Shown: one piece after another, positions 1 through 7,231 of the stretch
How the letters are laid out: each line of letters starts with the position of its first letter
How positions within the stretch are numbered: position 1 is the stretch's first letter
Assembly (NCBI GenBank): GCA_945861195.1
Contig: CAMATS010000022.1
Span: 1-14,298, forward strand
Direction: 5' to 3'
DNA length: 14,298 nt
Source of the DNA: Rhodoferax sp. OV413
Lineage (GTDB): Bacteria; Pseudomonadota; Gammaproteobacteria; Burkholderiales; Burkholderiaceae_C
Position numbers and translations under genes: made by a program
The notes under the pieces: model-generated
The model's input: the letters and a program-made list of their open reading frames with translations, nothing else
The model's database searches: none
What the model was told of the DNA's origin: nothing

Positions 1-2594
1 AGGCCCAGGCCTTGCAGGCTGCTGGTGAGCAGCAGCTCTGGCTCGCCTTGGCGCAGCGTCAAAACGCCAGCATAGCTGGCGCTGCCACTGGCCTGCTCGG
101 CCAGGCGTGCCACCACGCCGAGCTCGCGCGCCAAGCGCAGGCCCTCGGCGGTCGCCGTGCCGCTGGCACGCAACACCATGTTTGCCGCCGGGCGGCCAGC
201 CACGCCCGGCACGACAACACCCGTCATGGCCACCGAGCCACCCTCCAGCCGAGCCTCGCCGCCGAACAGCCGCGCCTGCCCCGCCTCAATCGCAAAGCCC
301 TTGTCACTGAAGTTGATGGTGCCACGCGCCGCCGTCAGCCGCGGCGTCTCGGGCAGCACTTGGATATCGTTGCCCGCCAGCACGACACTGCCCTGCACGC
401 TGGTGCGCCCGGGGTTGGCCAGCGGCAGCGTGAGGCGAAACTTGTAGTCGGCATTGCCACTGACCACCGCGCGCGACAGTGCGTCCCCGGCAAGGGCTGC
501 CAGGGGCGAGCCGTTCACCGCGCCCAGGGCCTCGGCCAGTGGCCCGCGGGCCTGCGCATTGACGCTCAGCACACCGATGGCGTCCAAGTTGGAGAGCACC
601 GCATCAGCGCGGCTGATTTGCAGGCCTGGCGCACCTGCCACCCGGGCGCGCAGCCCGTTGAGCTGGAGTTGATTACCCTCGATCAACAATGCGCCATTGA
701 GCTGGGTCAGCCCTGGCCAGGGCAGCGCCCCGGCCGCCTGCAAGCTGCGCGGTGCATAGGCGTAATTGACATTCTGCAAATCGGCGCTGACGCTGAACTG
801 GCCCTGTGCTGGATCGACAAAAGGAAATTTTTGCGGGTCTCCCTTGAGGCGAATTTTGACGGCAGTGGCGCTGCCTGCCGTGATCGACTCGCGCAAATAA
901 CTGCGGGTTTGCGACAGGCTGGCTGGCAGGTAGCGGTGCACCCGGCTGCCCTCGGCGCGGCTCAGCGTGGCCTGCAGGTCAAGCAGCCCGGGCGACTGCG
1001 CCTCGCCGGCACGGCGTGCCCCGGCCGGGGTTTCCCATTTGATTTGCGCCTCGCCCTGCAGGTCGGCATTGCTGAAACTCAGCTTGGGCAATTGCACCGA
1101 CAGGCGCTCACCGGCGATCTGCCAGCGCACTTCGGCGAGCAGTTGCGCCAGCGGCACCCGTGGCTCAGCGAGCGCGCCAGGCAGCTCAATGGCGCCATCC
1201 TCTAGGCGCAGATTGGCCTGCCCGCCGGCCTGGTTCAGGTCAAACTCAACCGTGGCCCCCTGCAGGCCGGGCAGGGGCCAGGCCAGGCCCGGTGCGCCGG
1301 ACGCCGGGGCGGCGGCACTCAGCGTGAGTTGCTTGAGCTGGCCCTTGGCCGCATAGCCGCTGGGTGCGCCCAAGGCGCCCTGCCAGCTCGCTTCAAGGTC
1401 GCGCAACTGCCCTTTGGGCGCGTGCGTCAAAAGGGCCAGTCGCAATTCGTCTGCCAAAGGCAGGTGCTTGGCCAGTCGGGCCAGCACCAGGAGGTCGACG
1501 GCGCTGGCTTTGAGTTCGCTGCGCGCCGGCCGCGGCGCCTGAGCGACTTGATGCTGAAAACTCAAATCAGCTGTCGGCCAATGCAGGCCGTCCGGGGTGT
1601 GAAAAGCCAGCGCCCGGGCCGAGACTTCGAAGCCCTCGGCCAGCCGCTTGGCGCTCAGGCGGCTGGCAAGCGAGAGCAGTGCCAGCGGCTCCAGACCCGC
1701 GCCCAAAGACAGACGCACACCACCCAAAGAGAGATCCACCACAGCGCCTTGCAACTCCCCGCGCTTGATGTCTGCCCACAGCCGCACCGCGCCACTGCCC
1801 TGTTGCAGGTCGGCCCCGAGGTCAGCAAACCGTCGCAGCAGCGCCAGGTCAATGCGGTCTGTGGCGCTGTACAACTGCCCCTCCCAATCGCGCCAGCGCC
1901 CGGCCTGCAAGGACAGCAGGGGCTGCACAAAGCGCCCGGTCAGGCTAAGGCGCTCGCCCAGCAGCGCCGGCGGCGTGGCATTGACATGAATCTCGTGACG
2001 TCGCCCCTGGTTGCGCAAGACCACCTGCACTTGTTGCAGCAGCAGCGGCGGGGCCGCGCGCAGCTCGTCGGTCCATTCGATGCTGCCGCCTTGAAGCACC
2101 AACTCATGCTGGGAAAAAAACCAGTCGGCCAAGCCCTGCCCATCACCGCTGCTGCCCGATAAATCTAGACCGGCAACCCAAATTCGGCCCTCGCGGTCGC
2201 GCCGCACTTGCAGCTGCAGCCGCTCGACATAGACCTGGTCAAAGCCCAGTTGCCACAGCGAGCGCGGCGACAGCGCCACCTGCACCCGTCCGAGTTGCAA
2301 GGCCGGACGACCCTGGGCGTCGAGCAGGCGCACATCGTCGAGTTCGAAGGATGGCACCAAGCCGGTTGACTGGGCTTTGATGGCACCAATGCGCAGTTCG
2401 ACGCCCAGCAGGGCTGAGGTGCGCGCCTCAAGCAGCGGACGGAAATCGTCGATTCGCGGCACAATGACCCAATGCAAAGTGCCCCATGCGGTCAAAAACA
2501 GCACCGTGGCAGCCAGCAACAACCAAAGAGACCCGCGCGCCAAAGCGGACAGGGTTTTCAATAAAGCCAGCGGAACAGACGGCGAAGCCATCAT
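1..2594 (-). CDS. yhdP: YhdP-family AsmA-like envelope protein, N-terminal part (3' end beyond the window)
   Basis: Reading the minus strand from ATG at 2594 gives 864 uninterrupted codons to the window edge. The N-terminus has a short cytoplasmic stretch, one hydrophobic membrane segment (about residues 22-44, rich in L, A, W) and then VPRIDDFRP. The rest is a long chain of beta-rich, hydrophobic/polar alternating sequence typical of the DUF3971/AsmA-like part of the YhdP family (TIGR02099). Full-length members are about 1270-1400 residues, so roughly a third is missing. E. coli YhdP is an inner-membrane-anchored periplasmic protein that, with TamB and YdbH, moves phospholipids to the outer membrane; the same role is inferred here. 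An AGG Shine-Dalgarno element (complement of 2601-2603) lies 6 nt before the ATG and supports this start; a second ATG follows directly at 2591. The gene diverges from glnE with a 15-bp gap. Long plus-strand open frames across this region are shadows of it. Confidence 0.85.
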   Translation of the reverse strand, partial: MMASPSVPLALLKTLSALARGSLWLLLAATVLFLTAWGTLHWVIVPRIDDFRPLLEARTSALLGVELRIGAIKAQSTGLVPSFELDDVRLLDAQGRPALQLGRVQVALSPRSLWQLGFDQVYVERLQLQVRRDREGRIWVAGLDLSGSSGDGQGLADWFFSQHELVLQGGSIEWTDELRAAPPLLLQQVQVVLRNQGRRHEIHVNATPPALLGERLSLTGRFVQPLLSLQAGRWRDWEGQLYSATDRIDLALLRRFADLGADLQQGSGAVRLWADIKRGELQGAVVDLSLGGVRLSLGAGLEPLALLSLASRLSAKRLAEGFEVSARALAFHTPDGLHWPTADLSFQHQVAQAPRPARSELKASAVDLLVLARLAKHLPLADELRLALLTHAPKGQLRDLEASWQGALGAPSGYAAKGQLKQLTLSAAAPASGAPGLAWPLPGLQGATVEFDLNQAGGQANLRLEDGAIELPGALAEPRVPLAQLLAEVRWQIAGERLSVQLPKLSFSNADLQGEAQIKWETPAGARRAGEAQSPGLLDLQATLSRAEGSRVHRYLPASLSQTRSYLRESITAGSATAVKIRLKGDPQKFPFVDPAQGQFSVSADLQNVNYAYAPRSLQAAGALPWPGLTQLNGALLIEGNQLQLNGLRARVAGAPGLQISRADAVLSNLDAIGVLSVNAQARGPLAEALGAVNGSPLAALAGDALSRAVVSGNADYKFRLTLPLANPGRTSVQGSVVLAGNDIQVLPETPRLTAARGTINFSDKGFAIEAGQARLFGGEARLEGGSVAMTGVVVPGVAGRPAANMVLRASGTATAEGLRLARELGVVARLAEQASGSASYAGVLTLRQGEPELLLTSSLQGLG

Positions 2595-2609
2595 CGTGAA
2601 CCTAACAGC

Positions 2610-5327
2610 ATGACAGGAATTATGACTCGGGAGGCCCTCTCGGAGCACTCCCGATTTGGCCAACGCGTGCGCAGACGCCATGCCCAAGAGCTGCACCTGC
2701 TGCCGCCGGGCCGCCCCACCCCTGCACTGATGGCTGGACTGCTGCAAGCGCTGCGTCAGCGCGGGCTTGACACCGGCGCTGCCCTGCGCACCCTGCGCCA
2801 GCTGGTGCTTGAGCGCTTGCTCTGCCTGGACTGCGATGAACAGGCGCCGTTGCAGCACATCAGCCAAACCATGACCGAGTTGGCCGAGCTGGCGCTGCAA
2901 ACCGCCTGCGTCCAAGTGCAATCAGATTTGCAAGCACAGCACGGGGCGCCCATCGGCCCGCACGGGGAACCGGCGCAACTGTGGGTGATTGGCATGGGCA
3001 AGCTTGGCGCGCGCGAGCTCAATGTGTCGAGTGACATCGATCTGATTTATGTGTACGACCAAGACGGCGAGACCGCTGCCGATTCGAACGGGCGGGGCCG
3101 CTTGTCCAACCAAGAGTACTTTGGCCGCGCCGTGCGCGCCATCTACAGCTTGATTGGCGACACCACCGAGCACGGTTTTGTGTTCCGGGTTGATCTGGCG
3201 CTGCGCCCCAATGGCAACTCGGGACCGCCGACCGTGTCCTTGGGGGCGCTGGAAGAATACCTGCATGTGCAGGGCCGCGAATGGGAGCGCTTTGCCTGGC
3301 TCAAAAGCCGTGTGGTGGCCACCCTGGGTGGGTCAGCGCCCAGCCAGGCGCCGGACCTGCGCGCCGTGGTACTGCCCTTTGTATTTCGCCGCTATCTCGA
3401 CTACGGGGTGTTTGACGCATTGCGGCTGCTGCACCGGCAAATTCGTGAACAGGCCGTTCGGCGCAGCACCGGCCACCCGGAGCGGGCCAACGATGTCAAG
3501 CTCTCAAGGGGTGGCATCCGAGAAATTGAGTTCATTGTCCAACTGCTGCAGGTGGTGCGCGGTGGGCAATTTCCGGAGCTGCGAACTCGCCCCAGCCTGG
3601 CTGCACTGCCGCGCCTGGCCAAGGCCGGGCTGATGCCCCAGGCCACGGCGCAAGCGCTGGCTGATGCCTATGTGTTTTTACGTCGGGTGGAGCACCGCAT
3701 CCAGTACCTTGACGACCAGCAGACCCATATCCTGCCGGTACAGGACCCAGACCTGAACTGGATTGCGCAGACCCTGGGATTTGCCAACATTCCCCTGCTG
3801 CTGCAGCAGCTCCATGCGCACCGTGAACTGGTAGCGCAAGAATTTGACAAGCTGCTCGGTGGCGCCGAGCCCGAGTGCAAAAACTGCGGCACCCAAGCGC
3901 TGGCGCAGACCAGTGACTTTGAGGAGCTGCTGGCGCAGTTGCCCGCCGCCTTGAAGACGCGGCTGAGCCTTTGGCGGGGACATCCGCGGGTGCTGGCACT
4001 GCGTGAGGAGTCCCGTGCCAGGCTGGTGCGGCTGCTGGCCCGCACAGCGCAATGGGTGCATGAGGGGGTAGTCACTGAAACCTCGGCGCTGCGTCTGGCC
4101 GACTGGATTGAGCCGCTGCTGCGCCGCGAAAGCTACTTGGCGCTGCTGCTGGAGCGGCCCAATGTCCATGAGCGGCTGCTGCGCTTGTTGGGCTCTGCCC
4201 GCTGGCCGGCGCGCTACCTGTTGCTGCACCCGGGTGTGATTGACGAGCTGGCCGGCGCGGACATGCTGGGTGAGCGCTTCAGCGCCACTGATTTCGAATT
4301 GGATCTCGAGCAACGGCGCACCGCCCTGGCGGCTACCAGCGAAGACGATGACGAAACCCTGCTCAACCTGCTGCGCCGGGCCCATCATGCCGAGGTTTTT
4401 CGCACTTTGGCGCGTGACCTCGAGGGCCGCATCACCGTCGAGCAAGTGGCTGACGACCTCAGTGCCCTGGCGCAGTCGGTGCTGACCATCACCTGCCGCT
4501 GGTGCTGGGAGCGCCTGAAAACCCGGCACCGCGAGACGCCGCAACTCGCCGTCATCGCCTATGGCAAGTTTGGCGGACGGGAACTGGGCTATGGCAGCGA
4601 CCTCGACATCGTGTTCGTTTACACCGATGAGGACGAGCGGGCTGGCGAAATCTATGCCGGGCTGGTGCGCAAACTCATCAATTGGCTGACCGTCAAAACC
4701 AGCGAGGGCGACCTCTACGAAATTGACACGGCGCTGCGGCCCAATGGCAATGCAGGCCTGCTCATCACCACCTTTGAGGCCTACGCCAACTACCAGCAAC
4801 AGCGCGGCAGCAACACCGCCTGGACTTGGGAACACCAGGCCATGACCCGGGCCCGTTTTGTTCTGGGTAGCGACGCTTTGCGCGAGCGCTTTGACCATGT
4901 GCGGCAAGCGGTCATCAGCGCGGCGCGGCCGGGCGAAGCGCTTGAACGCGAAATTGTCGACATGCGCGAGCGGGTGCGCCACGCCCATGCGGTCGGGCCG
5001 GGGCAATTTGATGTCAAACACAGCGCTGGCGGCATGATTGACGTGGAGTTTGCGGTGCAGCTGCTGGTGCTGTCGCAAGCCAGCCAGCACCCCGAACTGC
5101 TGGAGAACGCCGGCAACATTGCCCTGCTGGAGCGGGCCGAGGCAGCCGGCCTGCTCGCGCCAGGCGTGGGGCATGAGGCAGCCGCAGCCTACCGCGAGCT
5201 GCGCCGGGTGCAGCACCGGGCCCGGCTGAACGAAGAATCCACCCAACTCGCGAGCGCCGAATTACAAGGCCCAAGGGAGGCTGTGCTGAGGCTGTGGCAG
5301 GCCGTGTTCAGTCAGGGAAGACCATGA
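2610..5327 (+). CDS. glnE: Bifunctional glutamine synthetase adenylyltransferase / adenylyl-removing enzyme
   Basis: The 905-residue product (E. coli GlnE is about 946) controls glutamine synthetase by adding AMP to, and phosphorolytically removing it from, the GS subunit tyrosine, in response to PII and glutamine. Two homologous nucleotidyltransferase halves are visible. The N-terminal adenylyl-removing half has GMGKLGARELN followed by SSDIDLIYVY (about residues 128-150). The C-terminal adenylyltransferase half has AYGKFGGRELGYGSDLDIVF (from about residue 650). Each half is followed by a matching helical motif, DVKLSRGGIREIEF near residue 295 and DVKHSAGGMIDVEF near 801, showing the internal duplication. 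Both DxD metal sites look intact. The start is uncertain: ATG at 2610 has no clear ribosome binding site, while ATG at 2622 (in frame, Met5) has AGGA at 2615-2618 with a short 3-nt spacer. The family assignment is firm; regulation by PII is family knowledge. Confidence 0.96.
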   Translation: MTGIMTREALSEHSRFGQRVRRRHAQELHLLPPGRPTPALMAGLLQALRQRGLDTGAALRTLRQLVLERLLCLDCDEQAPLQHISQTMTELAELALQTACVQVQSDLQAQHGAPIGPHGEPAQLWVIGMGKLGARELNVSSDIDLIYVYDQDGETAADSNGRGRLSNQEYFGRAVRAIYSLIGDTTEHGFVFRVDLALRPNGNSGPPTVSLGALEEYLHVQGREWERFAWLKSRVVATLGGSAPSQAPDLRAVVLPFVFRRYLDYGVFDALRLLHRQIREQAVRRSTGHPERANDVKLSRGGIREIEFIVQLLQVVRGGQFPELRTRPSLAALPRLAKAGLMPQATAQALADAYVFLRRVEHRIQYLDDQQTHILPVQDPDLNWIAQTLGFANIPLLLQQLHAHRELVAQEFDKLLGGAEPECKNCGTQALAQTSDFEELLAQLPAALKTRLSLWRGHPRVLALREESRARLVRLLARTAQWVHEGVVTETSALRLADWIEPLLRRESYLALLLERPNVHERLLRLLGSARWPARYLLLHPGVIDELAGADMLGERFSATDFELDLEQRRTALAATSEDDDETLLNLLRRAHHAEVFRTLARDLEGRITVEQVADDLSALAQSVLTITCRWCWERLKTRHRETPQLAVIAYGKFGGRELGYGSDLDIVFVYTDEDERAGEIYAGLVRKLINWLTVKTSEGDLYEIDTALRPNGNAGLLITTFEAYANYQQQRGSNTAWTWEHQAMTRARFVLGSDALRERFDHVRQAVISAARPGEALEREIVDMRERVRHAHAVGPGQFDVKHSAGGMIDVEFAVQLLVLSQASQHPELLENAGNIALLERAEAAGLLAPGVGHEAAAAYRELRRVQHRARLNEESTQLASAELQGPREAVLRLWQAVFSQGRP

Positions 5328-5344
5328 GTCGGCCAACACAAATC

Positions 5345-5374
5345 TGCGCTTAAGATCAGCGCGAGCCAATTTTT
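5345..5374 (+). terminator. Weak candidate Rho-independent terminator after glnE
   Basis: In the 90-bp gap after glnE, GCGCT (5346-5350) and AGCGC (5358-5362) can form a 5-bp stem, 6 with a flanking U-G pair, around a 7-nt loop. A run of five T lies at 5370-5374. The stem is short and the T-run starts 7 nt beyond it, so this is a weak terminator at best. If it does not work, glnE and the acyl-CoA synthetase gene are co-transcribed. Confidence 0.25.
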
Positions 5375-5417
5375 GAAGCGTCGGCTGCGGCCGCTAGAAA
5401 CCACCAAGGGAATCCCG

Positions 5418-7097
5418 ATGTCATCACCAAAATTACTGCTGGACTATGTCTATGAGCACGAGGCTGCCCGCCCAGACGCCGTCTACATGACCCAGCCCAT
5501 CGGCGGCGGTGCGGTGCTGGACTACACCTGGGGTCAAACCCTGGACCAGGCCCGGCGCATGGCAGCGCATATAAAAAGTCTCAACATCGAGCCGGGCGCG
5601 CGCATCGCTATTTTGTCGAAAAACTGCGCCCACTTCATCATGGCCGAGTTGGCCATCTGGATGGCCGGCTGCAGCACGGTTGCGATTTTTCCGACCGAGA
5701 CAGCGCAGACTGTCGCCTATGTGCTCGAGCACAGCGAAGCCAGCCTGCTGTTTGTCGGCAAGCTCGACACCTGGGAGCAGCAGCAACCAGGCCTGCCGGC
5801 GGGCCTGCACTGCATTGCCTTTCCGCTGGCCCCGCGCAACGGCTTTGACACCTGGGACAAAGTGGTGGCACGCACCGAGCCGCTCAAAGGCAAGCCCGGC
5901 CGCGCGCCCACCGACACCAGCATGCTGATGTACACCTCGGGCTCCACCGGTCAGCCCAAAGGCGTGACCCACAACTTTGAGCGAATCACCCGCGCCAGCG
6001 AAGGTATCGTTGGCGAACTCCACCGCTACCTCGACCAGACCACCGAGTTACGGGTTTTGTCCTACCTGCCGCTGGCGCATGTGTTTGAGCGGTCCTGGGT
6101 GTCTTGCAGTGGCATGGTGCTGGGAAAAGGCCGGATGTACTTCGCCGAGTCGCTAGACACCTTTGTGCAAGACCTCAATCGCGCCCGACCGACTTACTTT
6201 ATTTCCGTGCCACGCCTGTGGCTGAAATTTCAACAGGGCGTATTTACCAAAATGCCGCCGAAAAAACTCGACTTCCTGCTCAGCCTGCCGCTGATTGGCG
6301 GGATCGTGCGGCGCAAGGTGCTCAAGGGCTTGGGGCTAGACCAGGTCGTGATGGCCGGCAGTGGCTCGGCACCCATACCCGCCGAGCTGATTGACTGGTA
6401 CCGGCGCCTGGGCCTCAACCTGCTCGAGGGCTATGCCATGACCGAAGACTTTGCCTACTCCTGCGGCTCCAACCCCGAGCACAATGCCCCGGGCTGTGTT
6501 GGCGTGGCCCTGCCCGGCGTTCAGATTCGCCTGAGCGAAGAAGGCGAGGTGCTGGTCAAGTCACCGGGCCAGATGGTGGGCTATTACAAGCGTCCTGACC
6601 TGGACGCCCAGAGCTTCACGCCAGACGGGTTTTTCCGCACCGGCGACAAAGGCGAACTGCACGCCAATGGCCTGCTCAAGCTCAGCGGCCGGGTCAAGGA
6701 AATTTTCAAGACCTCTAAGGGCAAGTATGTGGCGCCAGCCCCTATTGAAAACCGAATCAACGCCCACCCGATGGTTGAGACCAGCATGGTCTCGGGCGTC
6801 GGGCAAAGTGCTGCTTACGCCATGGTGGTGCTGGCCGAGTCACTGCGCCCGCAACTCAACGAGGCCGCCGTGCGAGACCGGGTGCAGTCTGAACTCGCCG
6901 AGCTGCTGCAGCAGGTCAACCAATCAGTCGCCGAGTACGAGCGCCTGCAAATGATCGTCGTGACGCAACAGCCCTGGAGCATCGAAAATGGCATGCTCAC
7001 GCCGACCATGAAAATCCGCCGCAGCCAGATTGAAGCATCGGTCGAGGCGCAATTGCCAATCTGGTATGCCAACCAGGCCCGAGTGCAATGGCATTGA
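5418..7097 (+). CDS. AMP-forming long-chain acyl-CoA synthetase (FAA1/COG1022 type)
   Basis: The 559-residue adenylate-forming enzyme should activate a fatty or other carboxylic acid with ATP and load it on CoA. Visible motifs in order: the phosphate-binding loop YTSGSTGQPKG (about residues 171-181), the EGYAMTED motif (about 337-344), GFFRTGDKGEL (about 404-414), the hinge segment KEIFKTSKGKYVAPAPIEN that is characteristic of the COG1022 subgroup, and PTMKIRR near the C-terminus with the likely catalytic Lys532. ATG at 5418 is preferred because AAGGG (5406-5410) lies 7 nt upstream; the frame stays open 15 codons further to a TTG at 5373 that has no such signal. No signal peptide or obvious membrane segment is seen, so a cytoplasmic or peripheral enzyme is likely. 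The chain length of its substrate cannot be read from the sequence. It lies between two nitrogen loci without an evident functional link. Confidence 0.88.
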   Translation: MSSPKLLLDYVYEHEAARPDAVYMTQPIGGGAVLDYTWGQTLDQARRMAAHIKSLNIEPGARIAILSKNCAHFIMAELAIWMAGCSTVAIFPTETAQTVAYVLEHSEASLLFVGKLDTWEQQQPGLPAGLHCIAFPLAPRNGFDTWDKVVARTEPLKGKPGRAPTDTSMLMYTSGSTGQPKGVTHNFERITRASEGIVGELHRYLDQTTELRVLSYLPLAHVFERSWVSCSGMVLGKGRMYFAESLDTFVQDLNRARPTYFISVPRLWLKFQQGVFTKMPPKKLDFLLSLPLIGGIVRRKVLKGLGLDQVVMAGSGSAPIPAELIDWYRRLGLNLLEGYAMTEDFAYSCGSNPEHNAPGCVGVALPGVQIRLSEEGEVLVKSPGQMVGYYKRPDLDAQSFTPDGFFRTGDKGELHANGLLKLSGRVKEIFKTSKGKYVAPAPIENRINAHPMVETSMVSGVGQSAAYAMVVLAESLRPQLNEAAVRDRVQSELAELLQQVNQSVAEYERLQMIVVTQQPWSIENGMLTPTMKIRRSQIEASVEAQLPIWYANQARVQWH

Positions 7098-7110
7098 ATG
7101 AAGCCGAGAT

Positions 7111-7129
7111 GGTTCATCTTGATTGAACC
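7111..7129. promoter_or_regulatory. Dyad GGTTCA-N7-TGAACC upstream of the predicted sigma-54 promoter
   Basis: GGTTCA (7111-7116) and TGAACC (7124-7129) form a perfect 6-bp inverted repeat with a 7-nt spacer. A further direct copy of TGAACC lies at 7143-7148. The dyad centre is about 67 nt upstream of the start expected from the -24/-12 element. It could be an operator or activator site. As RNA it could form a hairpin, but it lacks a T-run, so it is not a good terminator for the preceding gene. It does not match the NtrC consensus well. Confidence 0.3.
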
Positions 7130-7160
7130 CGAAACCTCGGGGTGAACCTGAGTAGTGCCA

Positions 7161-7176
7161 TGGCATGTGTATTGCA
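7161..7176 (+). promoter_or_regulatory. Candidate sigma-54 (RpoN) -24/-12 promoter for the pyrimidine operon
   Basis: TGGCAT (7161-7166), a 5-nt spacer, and TTGCA (7172-7176) match the consensus TGGCAC-N5-TTGCW at all but one core base. The GG (7162-7163) and GC (7174-7175) are exactly 12 bp apart, as required. The expected start would be near 7187, leaving a leader of about 45 nt before the GTG of preT. It is the only convincing promoter I see in the 134-bp gap. Sigma-54 promoters need an ATP-dependent activator, often NtrC for nitrogen genes, which fits a pathway that releases ammonia. Confidence 0.6.
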
Positions 7177-7194
7177 AATATCACGGCTTTGATC

Positions 7195-7210
7195 CTGACT
7201 GAATGGTCAG
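7195..7210. promoter_or_regulatory. Inverted repeat CTGAC-N6-GTCAG in the preT leader
   Basis: CTGAC (7195-7199) and GTCAG (7206-7210) form a perfect 5-bp inverted repeat 8 nt upstream of the AAGGAG ribosome binding site of preT. From its position just downstream of the predicted start it could be a repressor operator or a small leader hairpin. Arms this short may occur by chance. Confidence 0.2.
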
Positions 7211-7218
7211 ATTGAGCC

Positions 7219-7224
7219 AAGGAG
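7219..7224 (+). promoter_or_regulatory. Ribosome binding site deciding the GTG start of preT
   Basis: AAGGAG sits 7 nt before GTG at 7232. No in-frame ATG lies at a suitable distance, so this strong site fixes a GTG start. Confidence 0.75.
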
Positions 7225-7231
7225 TGAGCCA

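Noticed and set aside
12..2162. Long plus-strand open frames (about 397 and 277 codons) at the left end.
   Set aside because: They lie opposite the YhdP-family gene, whose minus-strand frame is open from 2594 to the edge and has a recognisable membrane anchor and family character. The plus-strand translations show no family.
3678..5246. A 522-codon minus-strand open frame within glnE.
   Set aside because: It is antisense to the conserved C-terminal half of GlnE and has shadow-type composition.
5387..5394. The palindrome GCGGCCGC in the gap after glnE.
   Set aside because: It is an 8-bp GC-only palindrome expected by chance in GC-rich DNA, with no supporting context.
5373..5417. A 15-residue N-terminal extension of the acyl-CoA synthetase from TTG at 5373.
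   Set aside because: The ATG at 5418 has a good AAGGG site at proper spacing and begins with a family-like N-terminus; the TTG has no such signal and lies within the T-run of a possible terminator.
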